Source: Roseovarius aestuarii
GTDB taxonomy: Bacteria; Pseudomonadota; Alphaproteobacteria; Rhodobacterales; Rhodobacteraceae
Direction of reading: 5' to 3'
Assembly (NCBI GenBank): GCA_027214255.1
Contig: JAPWHL010000001.1
Location: 124,001 to 188,000 of the forward strand
DNA length: 64,000 nt
Shown here: one piece after another, positions 1 through 9,218 of the stretch
How positions within the stretch are numbered: position 1 is the stretch's first letter
Layout of the letters: every line of letters begins with the position of its first letter
Notes under the pieces: generated by a model
What the model was told of the DNA's origin: nothing
Database searches by the model: none
What the model saw: only the letters and a program-made list of their open reading frames with translations
Program-made: the position numbers and the translations under genes

Positions 1-2
1 CC

Positions 3-953
3 GTGGCCACGGCCGCGACGATTGGTACGGTGGCCTTGCCCGAAGTCAGCAAACGCAATTACAACGAACGCCTGTTTCTGGGCAGTTTGGCCGCGGGCGG
101 CACGTTGGGGATTTTGATCCCGCCGTCGATCCACCTGATCCTATATGGCATGATTACCCAAAGTTCGATTCCGCAACTATACAGCGCCGCGATGATCCCG
201 GGCCTGCTACTGGCGCTGATCTTTGGCGGCATCATCATCGTGTGTTGCCTGTTGCGCCCGTCAATGGGCGGCGACGCGATCCGTACAACTTGGAAAGAGC
301 GCTTTTCCAGCCTGCCCAGTATCTTGCCAATCGTCGGCCTGTTCCTGACCGTGGTCGGGTCGATCTATGCCGGATGGGCCACCCCAACCGAGGCCGCATC
401 GCTGGGCTTGGTTTTTGCCCTTGTCCTGGCCGCCTGTTACCGGCGCCTCAGCGTTGCGATGTTGCATGCTGCGTTCCTGGGAACGATGCGCACAACGGCG
501 ATGATCATGCTTATTGTCATGGTGTCTTACTTCTTGAATTTCGTGCTGGCCTTTTTGGGTATTCCACAGGCGCTGACCCGTTTTATCGGGGATATGGGCC
601 TGACCCCGACAATGACGATGGTTCTGATTGTCGCCTTCTTTGTTGTGCTGGGCTGTTTTCTGGAAAGCCTGTCGATGCTGGTGACGATGACGCCATTGGT
701 CGCGCCGATTGTCATCGGGCTTGGGTTTGATCCCGTGTGGTTTGGCGTGGTTATGATCTTGCTGTTGGAAGTGGCGTTGATCACGCCGCCGGTTGGGATA
801 AACCTGTATGTTGTTCAGGCGATCCGGGACCGGGGCGAGATGGCGGATGTGATGCTGGGGGCCGCGCCCTTCGTGGTGGGCATGTTCATCCTGATCGGTC
901 TGCTGATCGCCTTTCCCCAGATTGCCCTGTGGCTTCCGTCTATCGGGCAGTAA
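3..953 (+). CDS. TRAP transporter large permease (DctM family), 5'-truncated by window edge
   Basis: This is the C-terminal three quarters of a TRAP-type large membrane subunit, which moves carboxylates or related solutes across the inner membrane using an ion gradient. The visible 316 residues begin at the conserved ATAATIGTVALPE segment that lies well inside DctM proteins, so the true start is upstream of the window. Family features include the GGTLGILIPPS loop, the WATPTEAA segment and the C-terminal ITPPVGINLYV motif, with multiple hydrophobic helices between them. The small permease and binding protein would be expected upstream. The gene ends at a strong inverted repeat and converges on the flavin enzyme at 1003. 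It differs in sequence from the second TRAP large permease at 16876. The family call is secure; the substrate is unknown. Confidence 0.93.
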   Translation: MATAATIGTVALPEVSKRNYNERLFLGSLAAGGTLGILIPPSIHLILYGMITQSSIPQLYSAAMIPGLLLALIFGGIIIVCCLLRPSMGGDAIRTTWKERFSSLPSILPIVGLFLTVVGSIYAGWATPTEAASLGLVFALVLAACYRRLSVAMLHAAFLGTMRTTAMIMLIVMVSYFLNFVLAFLGIPQALTRFIGDMGLTPTMTMVLIVAFFVVLGCFLESLSMLVTMTPLVAPIVIGLGFDPVWFGVVMILLLEVALITPPVGINLYVVQAIRDRGEMADVMLGAAPFVVGMFILIGLLIAFPQIALWLPSIGQ

Positions 954-988
954 CATCCGCGCCATATGGCCAAGTTCGGCGCGGATGT
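953..988. terminator. Bidirectional terminator hairpin
   Basis: A perfect 11-bp inverted repeat, ACATCCGCGCC (953-963) and GGCGCGGATGT (978-988), with a 14-nt loop, sits between the convergent stop codons of the TRAP permease and the flavin/Fe-S oxidoreductase. There is no clear T run, so it is inferred to be a shared terminator or 3'-end-protecting hairpin. Confidence 0.7.
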
Positions 989-1002
989 ATGGAACTTACC
1001 TA

Positions 1003-3036
1003 TTAGGCGATGTGGCACAGACGGAACGCGTCATAGATGGCTGTGTGCACATTTCGGCTGGCCTGCGCGTCACCAATACGATGCAATTCAAACCCGGTAC
1101 CGCCAGAGGGCTGTGGCCGGTTCTCGATCAGCGCAGTCAAATCTGTGACCCCGTCATTGCGCGCGCCATCACGCAAGGTGTCAAACATATCGTTATCGGG
1201 CAGGGTGCCCATATCGACGACCACCTGATCGACATCCAGATGTGTTTCCTGATGGGTCAACTCGTTTAACAGGGTTGCCGTCAGGCGGTTGTTCGAGCGT
1301 TTCACGCCAATCAGGCGTTGATCGGTCATCGGGACCAGCCCGGCGCGTGAAAATTCCGTGCGCCAGCGGGTTGTTTCCGCATAGGTCAGATCCTGTGCCA
1401 GCCCAGCGTCAATTGTCGAGAACACGACCTGCGAGCCTGCGTCTACACCCAGTTTCGCCGCCATCGGTGCCGGATGGCGGCCGGTGCCGTCCCAAACCAG
1501 AATTTTGTCGCCCGGTTTGGTTTGACTGCCGACGATATCCCATGCCGACACCACCAGATCGTTGCCTGCCCCGAATTCAAGCTGCGGCAGGCCACCGGTG
1601 GCGAGAATGACTAGGTCGGGGTTCAAGGCCGCCACGTCCTGGGCCTCCATGAAGACGTTGTAATGAATGGGCACGCCTGCGCGTTCCAACTCTGCCAGCC
1701 GCCAGTCAATGATGCCGGTCAGATCGCGCCGCCACCCGGATGCGGCCAACACCAATTGCCCGCCGGGGCGATCTGCGGCCTCGTGTACGCTAACGTCATG
1801 GCCTCGCAGCGCCAGAACGCGGGCGGCCTCCAATCCGGCAGGGCCTGCGCCGACGACAACCGCGCGTCGCCGGGTTTTGGCGGGGGTCACGTCATGGGGC
1901 AGGGTGGTTTCACGCCCCGTTACAGCATTGTGCAGGCATTTGGGGCGGTATTGCGACTGGCAATGCTGCGCGCCCACACAGGGGCGGATACGTTCCTCGT
2001 GCCCGGCGGCCAGTTTGGCCACCAGATGCGGGTCGGCAATTTGTGCGCGGGTCATTCCGGCCATGTCCATATGCCCCTGCGCGACCGCGTGACGGGCCGA
2101 GGCCAGATCCGAAATGCGCGCTGCATGAAACACTGGCAGGCCGACTTCGCGTTTGAAACGCCCGATATGTTCCACCCATGGGGCGATAGGTGTGCCGATG
2201 CCCGGCATGTTCTCCATCGCCAGTGCGCGCAACGTGTCCATCGACCCGTAGATTGCGTTGAAGAAATCAACAGTGCCCGAGGCCTGAAGCATCTGTGCGG
2301 CGCGCACGCTGTCTTCGGCACTTAGCGCGCCGTCTGGGCCTTCGTCCACGACCCAACGGATGCCGATGACGAACGCGTCACTGACGGCGGAACGCATCGC
2401 GTCATGCACCATCTGGATCAGACGCATCCGGTTCTCCAGCGACCCACCAAACCCGTCCGTGCGGTGGTTGGTCTTGGGTGACAGGAATTGACCCAGAATA
2501 TGCCCGCCTGTCAGCGTCTCGATCCCGTCCAGCCCGCCGTCTTCGCAGCGTTTGGCAGCAGCGGCATAGGCCGCAACGACACGGTCAATATCATGGCGGT
2601 CCATCTCGCGCGGGATCGCGCGGTGCAGTGTTTCGCGCAAAGGGGATGGGCCGATCGCGGGCAGCCAATCGTCCTGATAGGGATCGCCGCGCCGCCCCAA
2701 ATGGGTGATCTGACACATCAGGGCCGCGCCATGATCGTGCATGCGTTGCGAAAAGGCCTGTAAATGGGGGATGATCCCGTCATCCCCGACGTTCAGCTGT
2801 TGAAAGATATTCGGGCTGTCAGGGGCAACGTTGGACGATCCGCCAAACATCGACAGGGCGATCCCGCCGCGTGCCTTTTCTGCGTGATAGGCCTGATAGG
2901 CTTCTTGCGGATAACCACCCACCTGTAGACCACAGGCATGGCTGGTGGACATGATGCGGTTGCGCAGTGTCAGCCCCCGGATACGCAGCGGTTGCAGCAA
3001 CGGATCTTTGGAGAGGGCAATGGACGGGTCAGTCAT
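1003..3036 (-). CDS. NADH:flavin oxidoreductase / N-methylproline demethylase-like flavin Fe-S enzyme
   Basis: The 677-residue protein has the layout of trimethylamine dehydrogenase, 2,4-dienoyl-CoA reductase and N-methylproline demethylase. An N-terminal old-yellow-enzyme TIM barrel binding FMN covers roughly residues 1-350. It is followed by cysteines for a 4Fe-4S cluster (CVGAQHC, then a further Cys in PKCLHNAVTGRE) and a C-terminal FAD/NAD(P) Rossmann domain with VVVGAGPAGLEAARV near residue 395. The Cys-x5-Cys spacing and the HNAVTGRE tail resemble proline-betaine demethylases more than dienoyl-CoA reductases. It is the last gene of a minus-strand operon with an SDR enzyme (24-bp gap) and a dipeptide-type ABC transporter, so the likely job is oxidation or demethylation of the imported substrate. 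The exact substrate cannot be read from sequence. Confidence 0.85.
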   Translation of the reverse strand: MTDPSIALSKDPLLQPLRIRGLTLRNRIMSTSHACGLQVGGYPQEAYQAYHAEKARGGIALSMFGGSSNVAPDSPNIFQQLNVGDDGIIPHLQAFSQRMHDHGAALMCQITHLGRRGDPYQDDWLPAIGPSPLRETLHRAIPREMDRHDIDRVVAAYAAAAKRCEDGGLDGIETLTGGHILGQFLSPKTNHRTDGFGGSLENRMRLIQMVHDAMRSAVSDAFVIGIRWVVDEGPDGALSAEDSVRAAQMLQASGTVDFFNAIYGSMDTLRALAMENMPGIGTPIAPWVEHIGRFKREVGLPVFHAARISDLASARHAVAQGHMDMAGMTRAQIADPHLVAKLAAGHEERIRPCVGAQHCQSQYRPKCLHNAVTGRETTLPHDVTPAKTRRRAVVVGAGPAGLEAARVLALRGHDVSVHEAADRPGGQLVLAASGWRRDLTGIIDWRLAELERAGVPIHYNVFMEAQDVAALNPDLVILATGGLPQLEFGAGNDLVVSAWDIVGSQTKPGDKILVWDGTGRHPAPMAAKLGVDAGSQVVFSTIDAGLAQDLTYAETTRWRTEFSRAGLVPMTDQRLIGVKRSNNRLTATLLNELTHQETHLDVDQVVVDMGTLPDNDMFDTLRDGARNDGVTDLTALIENRPQPSGGTGFELHRIGDAQASRNVHTAIYDAFRLCHIA

Positions 3037-3060
3037 AAAATGTCCTTTTGCAGACGAGGG

Positions 3061-3804
3061 TCAATCAGGTCGAGTGAAGGGATGGGAAACGCGCGTAAGG
3101 CCGCCATCGACGCGGATGTTTTGTCCGGTCAGATAGGTGCTGGCGTCGCTGGCCAGAAAGGCAACGACCGATGCGATTTCTTCCGGGCGTCCGGGGCGGG
3201 CGACGGGAATATGCTCGGAAACCTTGGCCAGTCGTTCGGGCGTATATTTGGCGCGAACGGCGTCGGTCATGATATAGCCCGGTGCAACCGCATTCACGGT
3301 GATGCCATGATGCCCAACCTCGGCGGCGAGGGCGGCGGTCATGCCGTCCAGACCGAATTTCGAGGCGCAATAGGCGGTGTTCGTAGGGTTGCCCAGAACG
3401 CTCCAGATCGAGGTGATGTTGACGATGCGGCCCCATCCCGTTGCGGTCATATGGGGCAGACAGGCGCGCGTCAGCGCGTAAGGGCCAACCAAGTTGGTGG
3501 CCATCATCTGGTTCAGGCGATCCGCATCTGTGTCGGCCATCAATCCGTTCAGGTTAATTCCGGCGTTGTTGATCAAGATCTCGGGGCGCATCCTGTCTGA
3601 AACGACCTCGCAGGCAGCCGCCATCGACGCGGGGTCAAGGTAATCCAGCTGCAAATATGCGATATCATCCCGCAGCCCTTCGGGGCGGTGCGGGGCGCGT
3701 CCGGTAATGGTGCAGGTATGGCCCGCCTCATGCAGGGCGGCGGCAATGGCGGCACCGATACCGGCACCCGCGCCGGTAATCAGGGCTGTGCGTGGTGTGG
3801 TCAT
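3061..3804 (-). CDS. SDR family NAD(P)-dependent oxidoreductase
   Basis: This is a classical short-chain dehydrogenase/reductase of 247 residues, the usual length. It shows the cofactor motif TGAGAGIG near residue 11, the NNAG motif, the catalytic YCASK (Tyr and Lys), and the C-terminal GQNIRVDGG segment. It should interconvert a hydroxyl and a keto group on a small substrate. Its start overlaps the stop of the upstream ABC ATPase by 4 bp (ATGA type), indicating translational coupling, and the flavin enzyme follows after 24 bp. The likely role is a dehydrogenation step on the compound imported by the ABC transporter. Family assignment is certain; the substrate is unknown. Confidence 0.92.
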   Translation of the reverse strand: MTTPRTALITGAGAGIGAAIAAALHEAGHTCTITGRAPHRPEGLRDDIAYLQLDYLDPASMAAACEVVSDRMRPEILINNAGINLNGLMADTDADRLNQMMATNLVGPYALTRACLPHMTATGWGRIVNITSIWSVLGNPTNTAYCASKFGLDGMTAALAAEVGHHGITVNAVAPGYIMTDAVRAKYTPERLAKVSEHIPVARPGRPEEIASVVAFLASDASTYLTGQNIRVDGGLTRVSHPFTRPD

Positions 3805-4772
3805 GTGTGGCTCTCGTCATATAGATAACAGGCGGTGGAATGGGATTGACCGGTTGGTCGGTGATCAGGATGCACCTGCGAGCAGACATCCATCGCACGC
3901 GGACACCGCCCCAGATACCGACAGGCGCGCCGGTCGTCGGTCAGCGGGTTGTAAATGTCGCGGGTACTGACCTGCGTCACGCGGTCCTTGTCCAGCGTGC
4001 CCAGCAACTCTTGCGTATAAGGATGGCGCGGGTTGGCATAGACGTCGCGCGTCGGCCCGACCTCCAGAAGCTTGCCGAAATACATGATCGCGATACGGTC
4101 ACACAGGAACCGGGCGACATGCAGATCGTGGGTGACGAAGATGATCGTCAGATTGTGCGTGTCGCGCAGCCGTTTCAACAGGTTCAGAATCTGCGCGCGC
4201 ACTGAAACGTCCAGTTTCGAGACAGCCTCATCCGCAAACAAGACGCGCGGCTGGGTTGCCAGGGCCCGCGCAATCGCCGCGCGTTGCAATTGTCCGCCGG
4301 ATAGTTCGTGCGGGAACCGGTTGCGGAACTGTGCCCCCAGACCAACATCAACCAGCAGCGCATCGATGGCCGCATCCATATCGGCCTTGCCGGCCAGACC
4401 ATGCAGGCGCAGCGGCACGCGCAAAGCCTGCGCCACTGTTTGGCGCGGGTTCAGTGACGACAGCGGGTCCTGAAACACCATCTGCATCGCACCGCTGCTA
4501 AGGTCCAGCGCCTTGCCGTTCAGCGTCACCGAGCCGCCCGCCATCTGGTGCAGGCCAAGGGCGGCTTTGCAGATCGTGGTCTTGCCGCTGCCGGATTCCC
4601 CGACAACGCCCAGAATTTCACCCTGCGCAACATCCAGTGAGACGTGATCAACCGCGTTGAACTGTGTCGTGCGTCCGCGCAACTGCGAGATCAAGCCCGC
4701 ACCGGCGGTAAAGCTGACGACGACATCCTCAAAGGCCAGTAGCGGTGTCTTAGGAGCGGCGGCAATGGTCAT
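3801..4772 (-). CDS. Dipeptide/oligopeptide-type ABC transporter ATP-binding protein (DppF-like)
   Basis: This is one of two ATPases of a peptide/nickel-type importer, acting on the cytoplasmic face. It has Walker [10 protein letters not shown] near residue 60, signature [15 protein letters not shown], a Walker B region VLFADEAV, the H-loop THDLHVARF, and the C-terminal oligopeptide-transporter cysteine cluster ([14 protein letters not shown]). One oddity is that the usual ADEPVSALD stretch reads ADEAVSKLD, with Ala for the conserved Pro after the catalytic Glu. It overlaps both neighbours by 4 bp, so it is tightly coupled with the DppD-like ATPase and the SDR. The imported solute is not known; many members of this class carry amines, sugars or nickel rather than peptides. 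Confidence 0.93.
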   Translation of the reverse strand: MTIAAAPKTPLLAFEDVVVSFTAGAGLISQLRGRTTQFNAVDHVSLDVAQGEILGVVGESGSGKTTICKAALGLHQMAGGSVTLNGKALDLSSGAMQMVFQDPLSSLNPRQTVAQALRVPLRLHGLAGKADMDAAIDALLVDVGLGAQFRNRFPHELSGGQLQRAAIARALATQPRVLFADEAVSKLDVSVRAQILNLLKRLRDTHNLTIIFVTHDLHVARFLCDRIAIMYFGKLLEVGPTRDVYANPRHPYTQELLGTLDKDRVTQVSTRDIYNPLTDDRRACRYLGRCPRAMDVCSQVHPDHRPTGQSHSTACYLYDESHT

Positions 4773-5746
4773 CGGGTGGCCTCCTTGTCTGTGGCCATGA
4801 CGCAGCGCACCGCGCCGTGACCTGCGACAGGATGCAGAGGCACCGCGTGATCACAGGCGGCCTGATAGTGCGGGCAACGGGGCGCGAAACGGCATTTGTT
4901 GTCGGGCCAATGCCCTGTGCCGACCTCGCCCGAGATTTCGGTCAGGGTGTCGACATCGCCTTCCAGCTCGCGCGCCGTTTTAACCAACCCTTGGGTATAG
5001 GGGTGACGGGGCGCGTGCATCAGGGCTTTGGCGCTGCCATGTTCGACGATCTGACCGGCGTACATCACGATGATGTCGTCGCTGATCTGTTCGGCGATGG
5101 TCATGTCGTGGGTGATAAAGATGAACGATGCATCAATATCGCGGCGCAGCTTGTCGAACAGGGTGATGATCTGGCGTTCAACCAGATTGTCGAGGTTGGT
5201 TGTGGGTTCGTCCGCCACAATCAGCGAGGGGCGTGAAAACATGATCAGCGCGATCAGACAGCGTTGCAGCATCCCACCGCTCAGCTGGTGGGGGAACTTT
5301 TTCAGTGCTGTTTTGGGGTCGGCTATGTCGACCTTGCGCAGTGCCTCGGCGGCATCTGCGGCAATGTCACCATGGCCTTCTGGATGCACCCGTCCGGCGG
5401 CGCGAAAATGCCAGCCGATGGTTTTGACAGGATTGAAACTGCCTACCGGGTCCTGAAAAATCATGGCCAGATCGGCACCGCGCAACTTGTCGAATTCGTG
5501 CGGGGGCAGGTCCGAGATATCGCGCCCCTTATAACGGATAAAATCCGACTTGGCGGTGCCAACCGATGGGAGCAGCCCCAAGATCGCCTTGGAGGTGACG
5601 GTTTTGCCCGACCCGGATTCACCGATGAGGCCCAGAACCTTGCCGTGCTCCAGCGTAAAGGACACATCCGAGGACACAGGCAGATCGCCCGAGGCCATTT
5701 GGAACGTAACGTTCAAATTCTTGACATCTAACAGCGGCACGGTCAT
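4769..5746 (-). CDS. Dipeptide/oligopeptide-type ABC transporter ATP-binding protein (DppD-like)
   Basis: This is the second ATPase of the importer, 325 residues. Motifs include Walker [10 protein letters not shown] near residue 39, LSGGMLQRCLIAL as the signature, Walker B LIVADEPTTNLD, the H-loop THDMTIAEQ and a C-terminal oligo_HPY region with CRFAPRCPHYQAAC. The start overlaps the DppC-like permease stop by 4 bp, and its stop overlaps the DppF-like gene start by 4 bp. It pairs with the DppF-like protein to drive uptake through the two permeases encoded just upstream in the operon. Confidence in function class is high; the substrate is unknown. Confidence 0.94.
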   Translation of the reverse strand: MTVPLLDVKNLNVTFQMASGDLPVSSDVSFTLEHGKVLGLIGESGSGKTVTSKAILGLLPSVGTAKSDFIRYKGRDISDLPPHEFDKLRGADLAMIFQDPVGSFNPVKTIGWHFRAAGRVHPEGHGDIAADAAEALRKVDIADPKTALKKFPHQLSGGMLQRCLIALIMFSRPSLIVADEPTTNLDNLVERQIITLFDKLRRDIDASFIFITHDMTIAEQISDDIIVMYAGQIVEHGSAKALMHAPRHPYTQGLVKTARELEGDVDTLTEISGEVGTGHWPDNKCRFAPRCPHYQAACDHAVPLHPVAGHGAVRCVMATDKEATR

Positions 5747-6582
5747 GCGTCCCTCCTTTTCAGCCGGGGGTCAGCCAGATCGCGTAGCCCGTCCCCCAGA
5801 AGGTTCAGCGCCAGCAGCGCGATGGTGACGGTCAGGCCCGTCATAGTCAGAACCCACGGCGCGCGGCGAAAGTATTCCTGACCGTCGGCCATGATCACAC
5901 CCAGACTGGGGGTGGGGGGCTGTACGCCAAGGCCGATAAAGGACAGCCCGCTTTCAATCACGATGCCAAAGGCCACCGCGATGCTGGCTTGGACCAAAAT
6001 GGGCGCCGAAATATTAGGCAGGATTTCGCGAAATAGGATGCGCGGGGTGCTTTGCCCCATGACCTGTGCGGCCTGCACATAGGCGTCACCGCGCACGACT
6101 TCGGTCGTGTTGCGGGTGATGCGGGCAAAGATCGGCAGATAGACCAGCATGATCGCCAAGGCCACGTTGGTCACGCCAAACCCCAGCGCAACCATCAGGA
6201 AAAGCGCCAGCACAAAGGCCGGAAAGGCAAACAGCAGGTCGACCATACGCATGACAATCGCATCCAGCCATCCCCCCAGATACCCGGCAAAGAGCCCGGC
6301 CGTGATGCCAAGACACATGGCCGCCAGCACGCCTGAGGCGGAAATCATTAAAGATATGCGCGCGCCTTCCATGACGCGCGTCAGCACGTCACGTCCCAGA
6401 CTGTCGGTGCCGAACGGGTGCGACCATGACGGGGGTTTCAGCACGGCCGTAAAATCAAAGGCGCCGCTGCCCCATGGCGAAATCATCGGGCCGACAATGA
6501 TGATGATGATAAACAGGGCGGTGATGGTCGAGCCTGCCAATGCTGCCCGGTTTTGGATCAATGCGTTAAGTTTCATGGTCAT
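5743..6582 (-). CDS. ABC transporter permease (DppC-like)
   Basis: This is an inner-membrane permease of 279 residues with about six hydrophobic helices. The N-terminal region carries HPFGTDSLGRDVLTR, diagnostic of the DppC/OppC group. The EAA-type cytoplasmic loop around MGQSTPRILFREILPNI contacts the ATPases. The C-terminus ends GDGLRDLADPRLKRRDA, again typical (GDxLRDxLDPR). It overlaps the DppD-like ATPase gene by 4 bp and the DppB-like gene by a single base, consistent with one polycistronic message. It forms the translocation channel as a heterodimer with the DppB-like permease. Confidence 0.94.
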   Translation of the reverse strand: MTMKLNALIQNRAALAGSTITALFIIIIIVGPMISPWGSGAFDFTAVLKPPSWSHPFGTDSLGRDVLTRVMEGARISLMISASGVLAAMCLGITAGLFAGYLGGWLDAIVMRMVDLLFAFPAFVLALFLMVALGFGVTNVALAIMLVYLPIFARITRNTTEVVRGDAYVQAAQVMGQSTPRILFREILPNISAPILVQASIAVAFGIVIESGLSFIGLGVQPPTPSLGVIMADGQEYFRRAPWVLTMTGLTVTIALLALNLLGDGLRDLADPRLKRRDA

Positions 6583-7541
6583 TACCTCGCACGCCGTGGG
6601 TCAAGCATCGCGCAGATCAGATCGACCAAATAGTTGACACCCAAAACGATGGCCAAAAAGACGACGGCACAGGCCTGTACGACAAAGTAGTCACGGGCGA
6701 ATGCGGCCTCGACCATAAGCGACCCCACACCGTTCACACCAAAGATGCGCTCGATGATGACGACACCGCCCAGAAGATAGCGAATTTGCAGCCCCACAAC
6801 GACGATATAGGGAATGATGGAATTGCGGAAAACGTGATGGAAAAAGGTGAACCGTCCGGAATGCCCCAGGGATTTCGAGACCATCACATGCTCGCGATCA
6901 AGGTTTTCGATCAGCGCGGTGCGCAATGTCCGGGTGAACACGGCTGCCATCGGTGCGGCAATGGCCAGCGCAGGCAAGAAGCCGGAATGAAGCGCACCAA
7001 GGATGGACTGGGATGGCGGAATAAACCCGTATGAGGGGAACAATCCCAACCCGATGGACAGACCCAAAATCAACATGTAGCCGAACCAGAAATCTGGCAT
7101 CGACACCCCCAGAACGGCCAGCGAGGTGGCCCCGGTGTCAATGGCATTGCCCCGGTTCACGGCAGCCAGCGTTCCAAGGATCAGCGACAAGGTGATCGCG
7201 ATCGTCATGGCATAAAGGCCGATGAACAGTGTTTTGGGCAGGCGGAATGCCAATAGCGCGCTGATATCCTGATCTGCTGATACTGACAGCGATGTGCCGA
7301 AATCAAAGCGAAGAATTCCACCCAGCCAATCCAGATACTGCATCAGCCAGGGCGCATCCAGACCACGGTCGGCATTGAACTTGGCGATGGTTTCAGGCGT
7401 GGCAAAGTCACCCAGAACGACCAGCGCGGGATCGCCCGGCGCGGCCTTCATCACGAAAAACACGACCAGCGTCCCGACCAACATGGTGATCAGTGATCCG
7501 CCAAGACGCGTTAGGAAATATGTCAAACCTGATGGCATCAA
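6582..7541 (-). CDS. ABC transporter permease (DppB-like)
   Basis: This is an inner-membrane permease of 319 residues, the expected DppB length. It starts with a transmembrane helix followed by the family motif VFFVMKAAPGDPALV, has the EAA loop (SKSLGHSGRFTFFHHVFRNS), a GGVVIIERIFGVNGVGSL segment, and the C-terminal VNYLVDLICAMLDPRRAR. It is the first gene after the binding-protein gene and is separated from it by a strong hairpin at 7565-7588. That hairpin may lower expression of the membrane parts relative to the binding protein. Together with the DppC-like subunit it makes the transmembrane pore. Confidence 0.94.
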   Translation of the reverse strand: MMPSGLTYFLTRLGGSLITMLVGTLVVFFVMKAAPGDPALVVLGDFATPETIAKFNADRGLDAPWLMQYLDWLGGILRFDFGTSLSVSADQDISALLAFRLPKTLFIGLYAMTIAITLSLILGTLAAVNRGNAIDTGATSLAVLGVSMPDFWFGYMLILGLSIGLGLFPSYGFIPPSQSILGALHSGFLPALAIAAPMAAVFTRTLRTALIENLDREHVMVSKSLGHSGRFTFFHHVFRNSIIPYIVVVGLQIRYLLGGVVIIERIFGVNGVGSLMVEAAFARDYFVVQACAVVFLAIVLGVNYLVDLICAMLDPRRAR

Positions 7542-7564
7542 GTCACTTTCGAAATAGGGGAGGA

Positions 7565-7588
7565 GCCCCGCACGCGAAGGTGCGGGGC
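7565..7588 (-). terminator. Intra-operon hairpin after solute-binding-protein gene
   Basis: A perfect 9-bp inverted repeat, GCCCCGCAC (7565-7573) and GTGCGGGGC (7580-7588), with a 6-nt loop, lies in the gap between the binding-protein stop (7611) and the DppB-like start (7541). There is no T run on the transcribed side. The inference is an mRNA-stabilising or attenuating hairpin rather than a full terminator. Confidence 0.65.
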
Positions 7589-7610
7589 ATTTTGCGCCAC
7601 ATAAAGGCGT

Positions 7611-9173
7611 TTAGCAGTCTTTGACGTCGGCCAGTTGCGCACCAAATCCCGAGTAGGGGCGCTGGACAAAGCCCTGTACCTTGGGGGCCAGCAGGTTGTG
7701 CACATTGCTTTCAAAGCAGGGCAGGACTGGGCAATCTTTGATCGCCAGCGCCTCGGCCTGACGATAAAGATCGCCACGTGGGCCCAAATCAAGGGTGCGG
7801 CGTGCCTCTTCCAACAGGGCGTCTACCTCGGGGTTGGAATAGTTTTCAAAGTTGCGCGCGCCGTTAGTGTGATAGATTTCATAGGCGTATTCATCGGGAT
7901 CGATCAGTCCCAGCCAACCCCAGATCGACCCTTGGACGTCGCCGGACTGCATCCGTTGATACACCGTGCCGCTGTCCGAAACCTCGACGTTGAAATTCAC
8001 GCCCAGCACTTGATTGACCTGTAGCACGAATACCTCGGCAAAGCGTTTCCACCAGCTAGAGCCCCATGTCAGGATCGCGGCCTCGGTGCCTTTGCCGTAT
8101 TTGGATTTTTCCAACTCGGCCAGCGCGGCCTCGGGGTTCATTGTGGTCTCCATCGGCTGTTCTTTGGTTGCTGCCCACGAGATTGAGCTTGGAACAACAC
8201 CGTTGGCCACGCGGCCCTCGCCGAACAAGACAACATCGACCATCGGCTGACGGTCGAACGCCATCGACACGGCGCGGCGGAAATGCACATCGTCAAAGGG
8301 CGCGACGGCATTGTTGAGGCTGATAAAGCGGGTGTTGGTGCCTCCAGATTTCAGCACCTGTACTCGGTTGTCTTTTTCCAGATCGGGAATGTCCGCAAAT
8401 GGGGCCGTGCTGGTGATGTCAATACTGCCGCCCAACAAGGCCGTGACGCCTGCGGATTCCTCTGCGATCAGCGGAATGTCAACGGCGCTGACGGTTGGCA
8501 GGCCTTCCTCGAAATACTCGCTATGTGCCACAAGGCTAAGCGACGCGCCCGGCTCGTATGTGCTCAACTTGAACGGGCCGGTGCCGATGGGGTTGGTGGC
8601 GAAGCTGTCTGGCGTGCCGTCTTTCAGCAGGTGCATCGGTACGATCTGGCTGCCGGTACGGGTGTTGGTCAGATAGCTGAGCATCGGCGCGAAAGGTTCT
8701 GCGGTTTCGATTTCGACCGTATAGGCATCCGGCGTGCGGATTTCGGAGATCGGCATGAATTTCGAGCGATGCGGCGATCCAAAGCTTTCGTCGGACAACC
8801 GTTCCAGCGTAAATTTGACATCCGCCGAGGTCATCTCGACGCCGTCGTGGAACTTTACGCCTTCGCGCAGTTTGAAACGCACAACTGTCGGGCTGACGCT
8901 TTCATAGCTTTCGGCCAAGTCCGGCACGATGTTCATGTCAGCGTCAAATTTCAGCAGGCAGTTGAACATCCCCCAGATGACATAGCTTTCCGGGATCAGC
9001 GAGGCTTGCGCGGGATCGAGTGTGTTGATGACGTTATATCCGGTGATCCCCGCGCGCAGTGTACCGCAGGCGGCTTCGGCGCGTCCGGCCCACAGTGGCA
9101 GCATCGCCAATGTCGTTGCCGCAGCACCCGATTTCAGGATCGATCTGCGACTTATCTTTGTGGTGGCTTTCAT
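7611..9173 (-). CDS. ABC transporter substrate-binding protein, family 5 (peptide/nickel type), Tat exported
   Basis: This is a periplasmic solute receptor of 520 residues. The N-terminus carries a twin-arginine motif (SRRSIL near residues 9-14), a hydrophobic stretch and a cleavage site near AEA, so it is probably exported folded by Tat. The body matches the SBP_bac_5 family, including the signature KLREGVKFHDGVEMTSADVKF near residues 100-125 and FRRAVSMAFDR. It is followed by a hairpin and then by its own two permeases and two ATPases, so this is a complete importer. The gene lies 45 bp downstream of a GlpD-like flavin enzyme, probably in the same transcript. The bound ligand is unknown. 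Confidence 0.94.
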   Translation of the reverse strand: MKATTKISRRSILKSGAAATTLAMLPLWAGRAEAACGTLRAGITGYNVINTLDPAQASLIPESYVIWGMFNCLLKFDADMNIVPDLAESYESVSPTVVRFKLREGVKFHDGVEMTSADVKFTLERLSDESFGSPHRSKFMPISEIRTPDAYTVEIETAEPFAPMLSYLTNTRTGSQIVPMHLLKDGTPDSFATNPIGTGPFKLSTYEPGASLSLVAHSEYFEEGLPTVSAVDIPLIAEESAGVTALLGGSIDITSTAPFADIPDLEKDNRVQVLKSGGTNTRFISLNNAVAPFDDVHFRRAVSMAFDRQPMVDVVLFGEGRVANGVVPSSISWAATKEQPMETTMNPEAALAELEKSKYGKGTEAAILTWGSSWWKRFAEVFVLQVNQVLGVNFNVEVSDSGTVYQRMQSGDVQGSIWGWLGLIDPDEYAYEIYHTNGARNFENYSNPEVDALLEEARRTLDLGPRGDLYRQAEALAIKDCPVLPCFESNVHNLLAPKVQGFVQRPYSGFGAQLADVKDC

Positions 9174-9218
9174 TTCGTTGCTCCCTTTAGGTTTTTTGGA
9201 TTTTGAGGCGGCAGATCG

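Noticed and set aside
8283-9206. Plus-strand frame of 307 codons opposite the ABC binding protein
   Set aside because: The binding protein is well supported on the minus strand; the opposite frame lacks a start signal and domain similarity.
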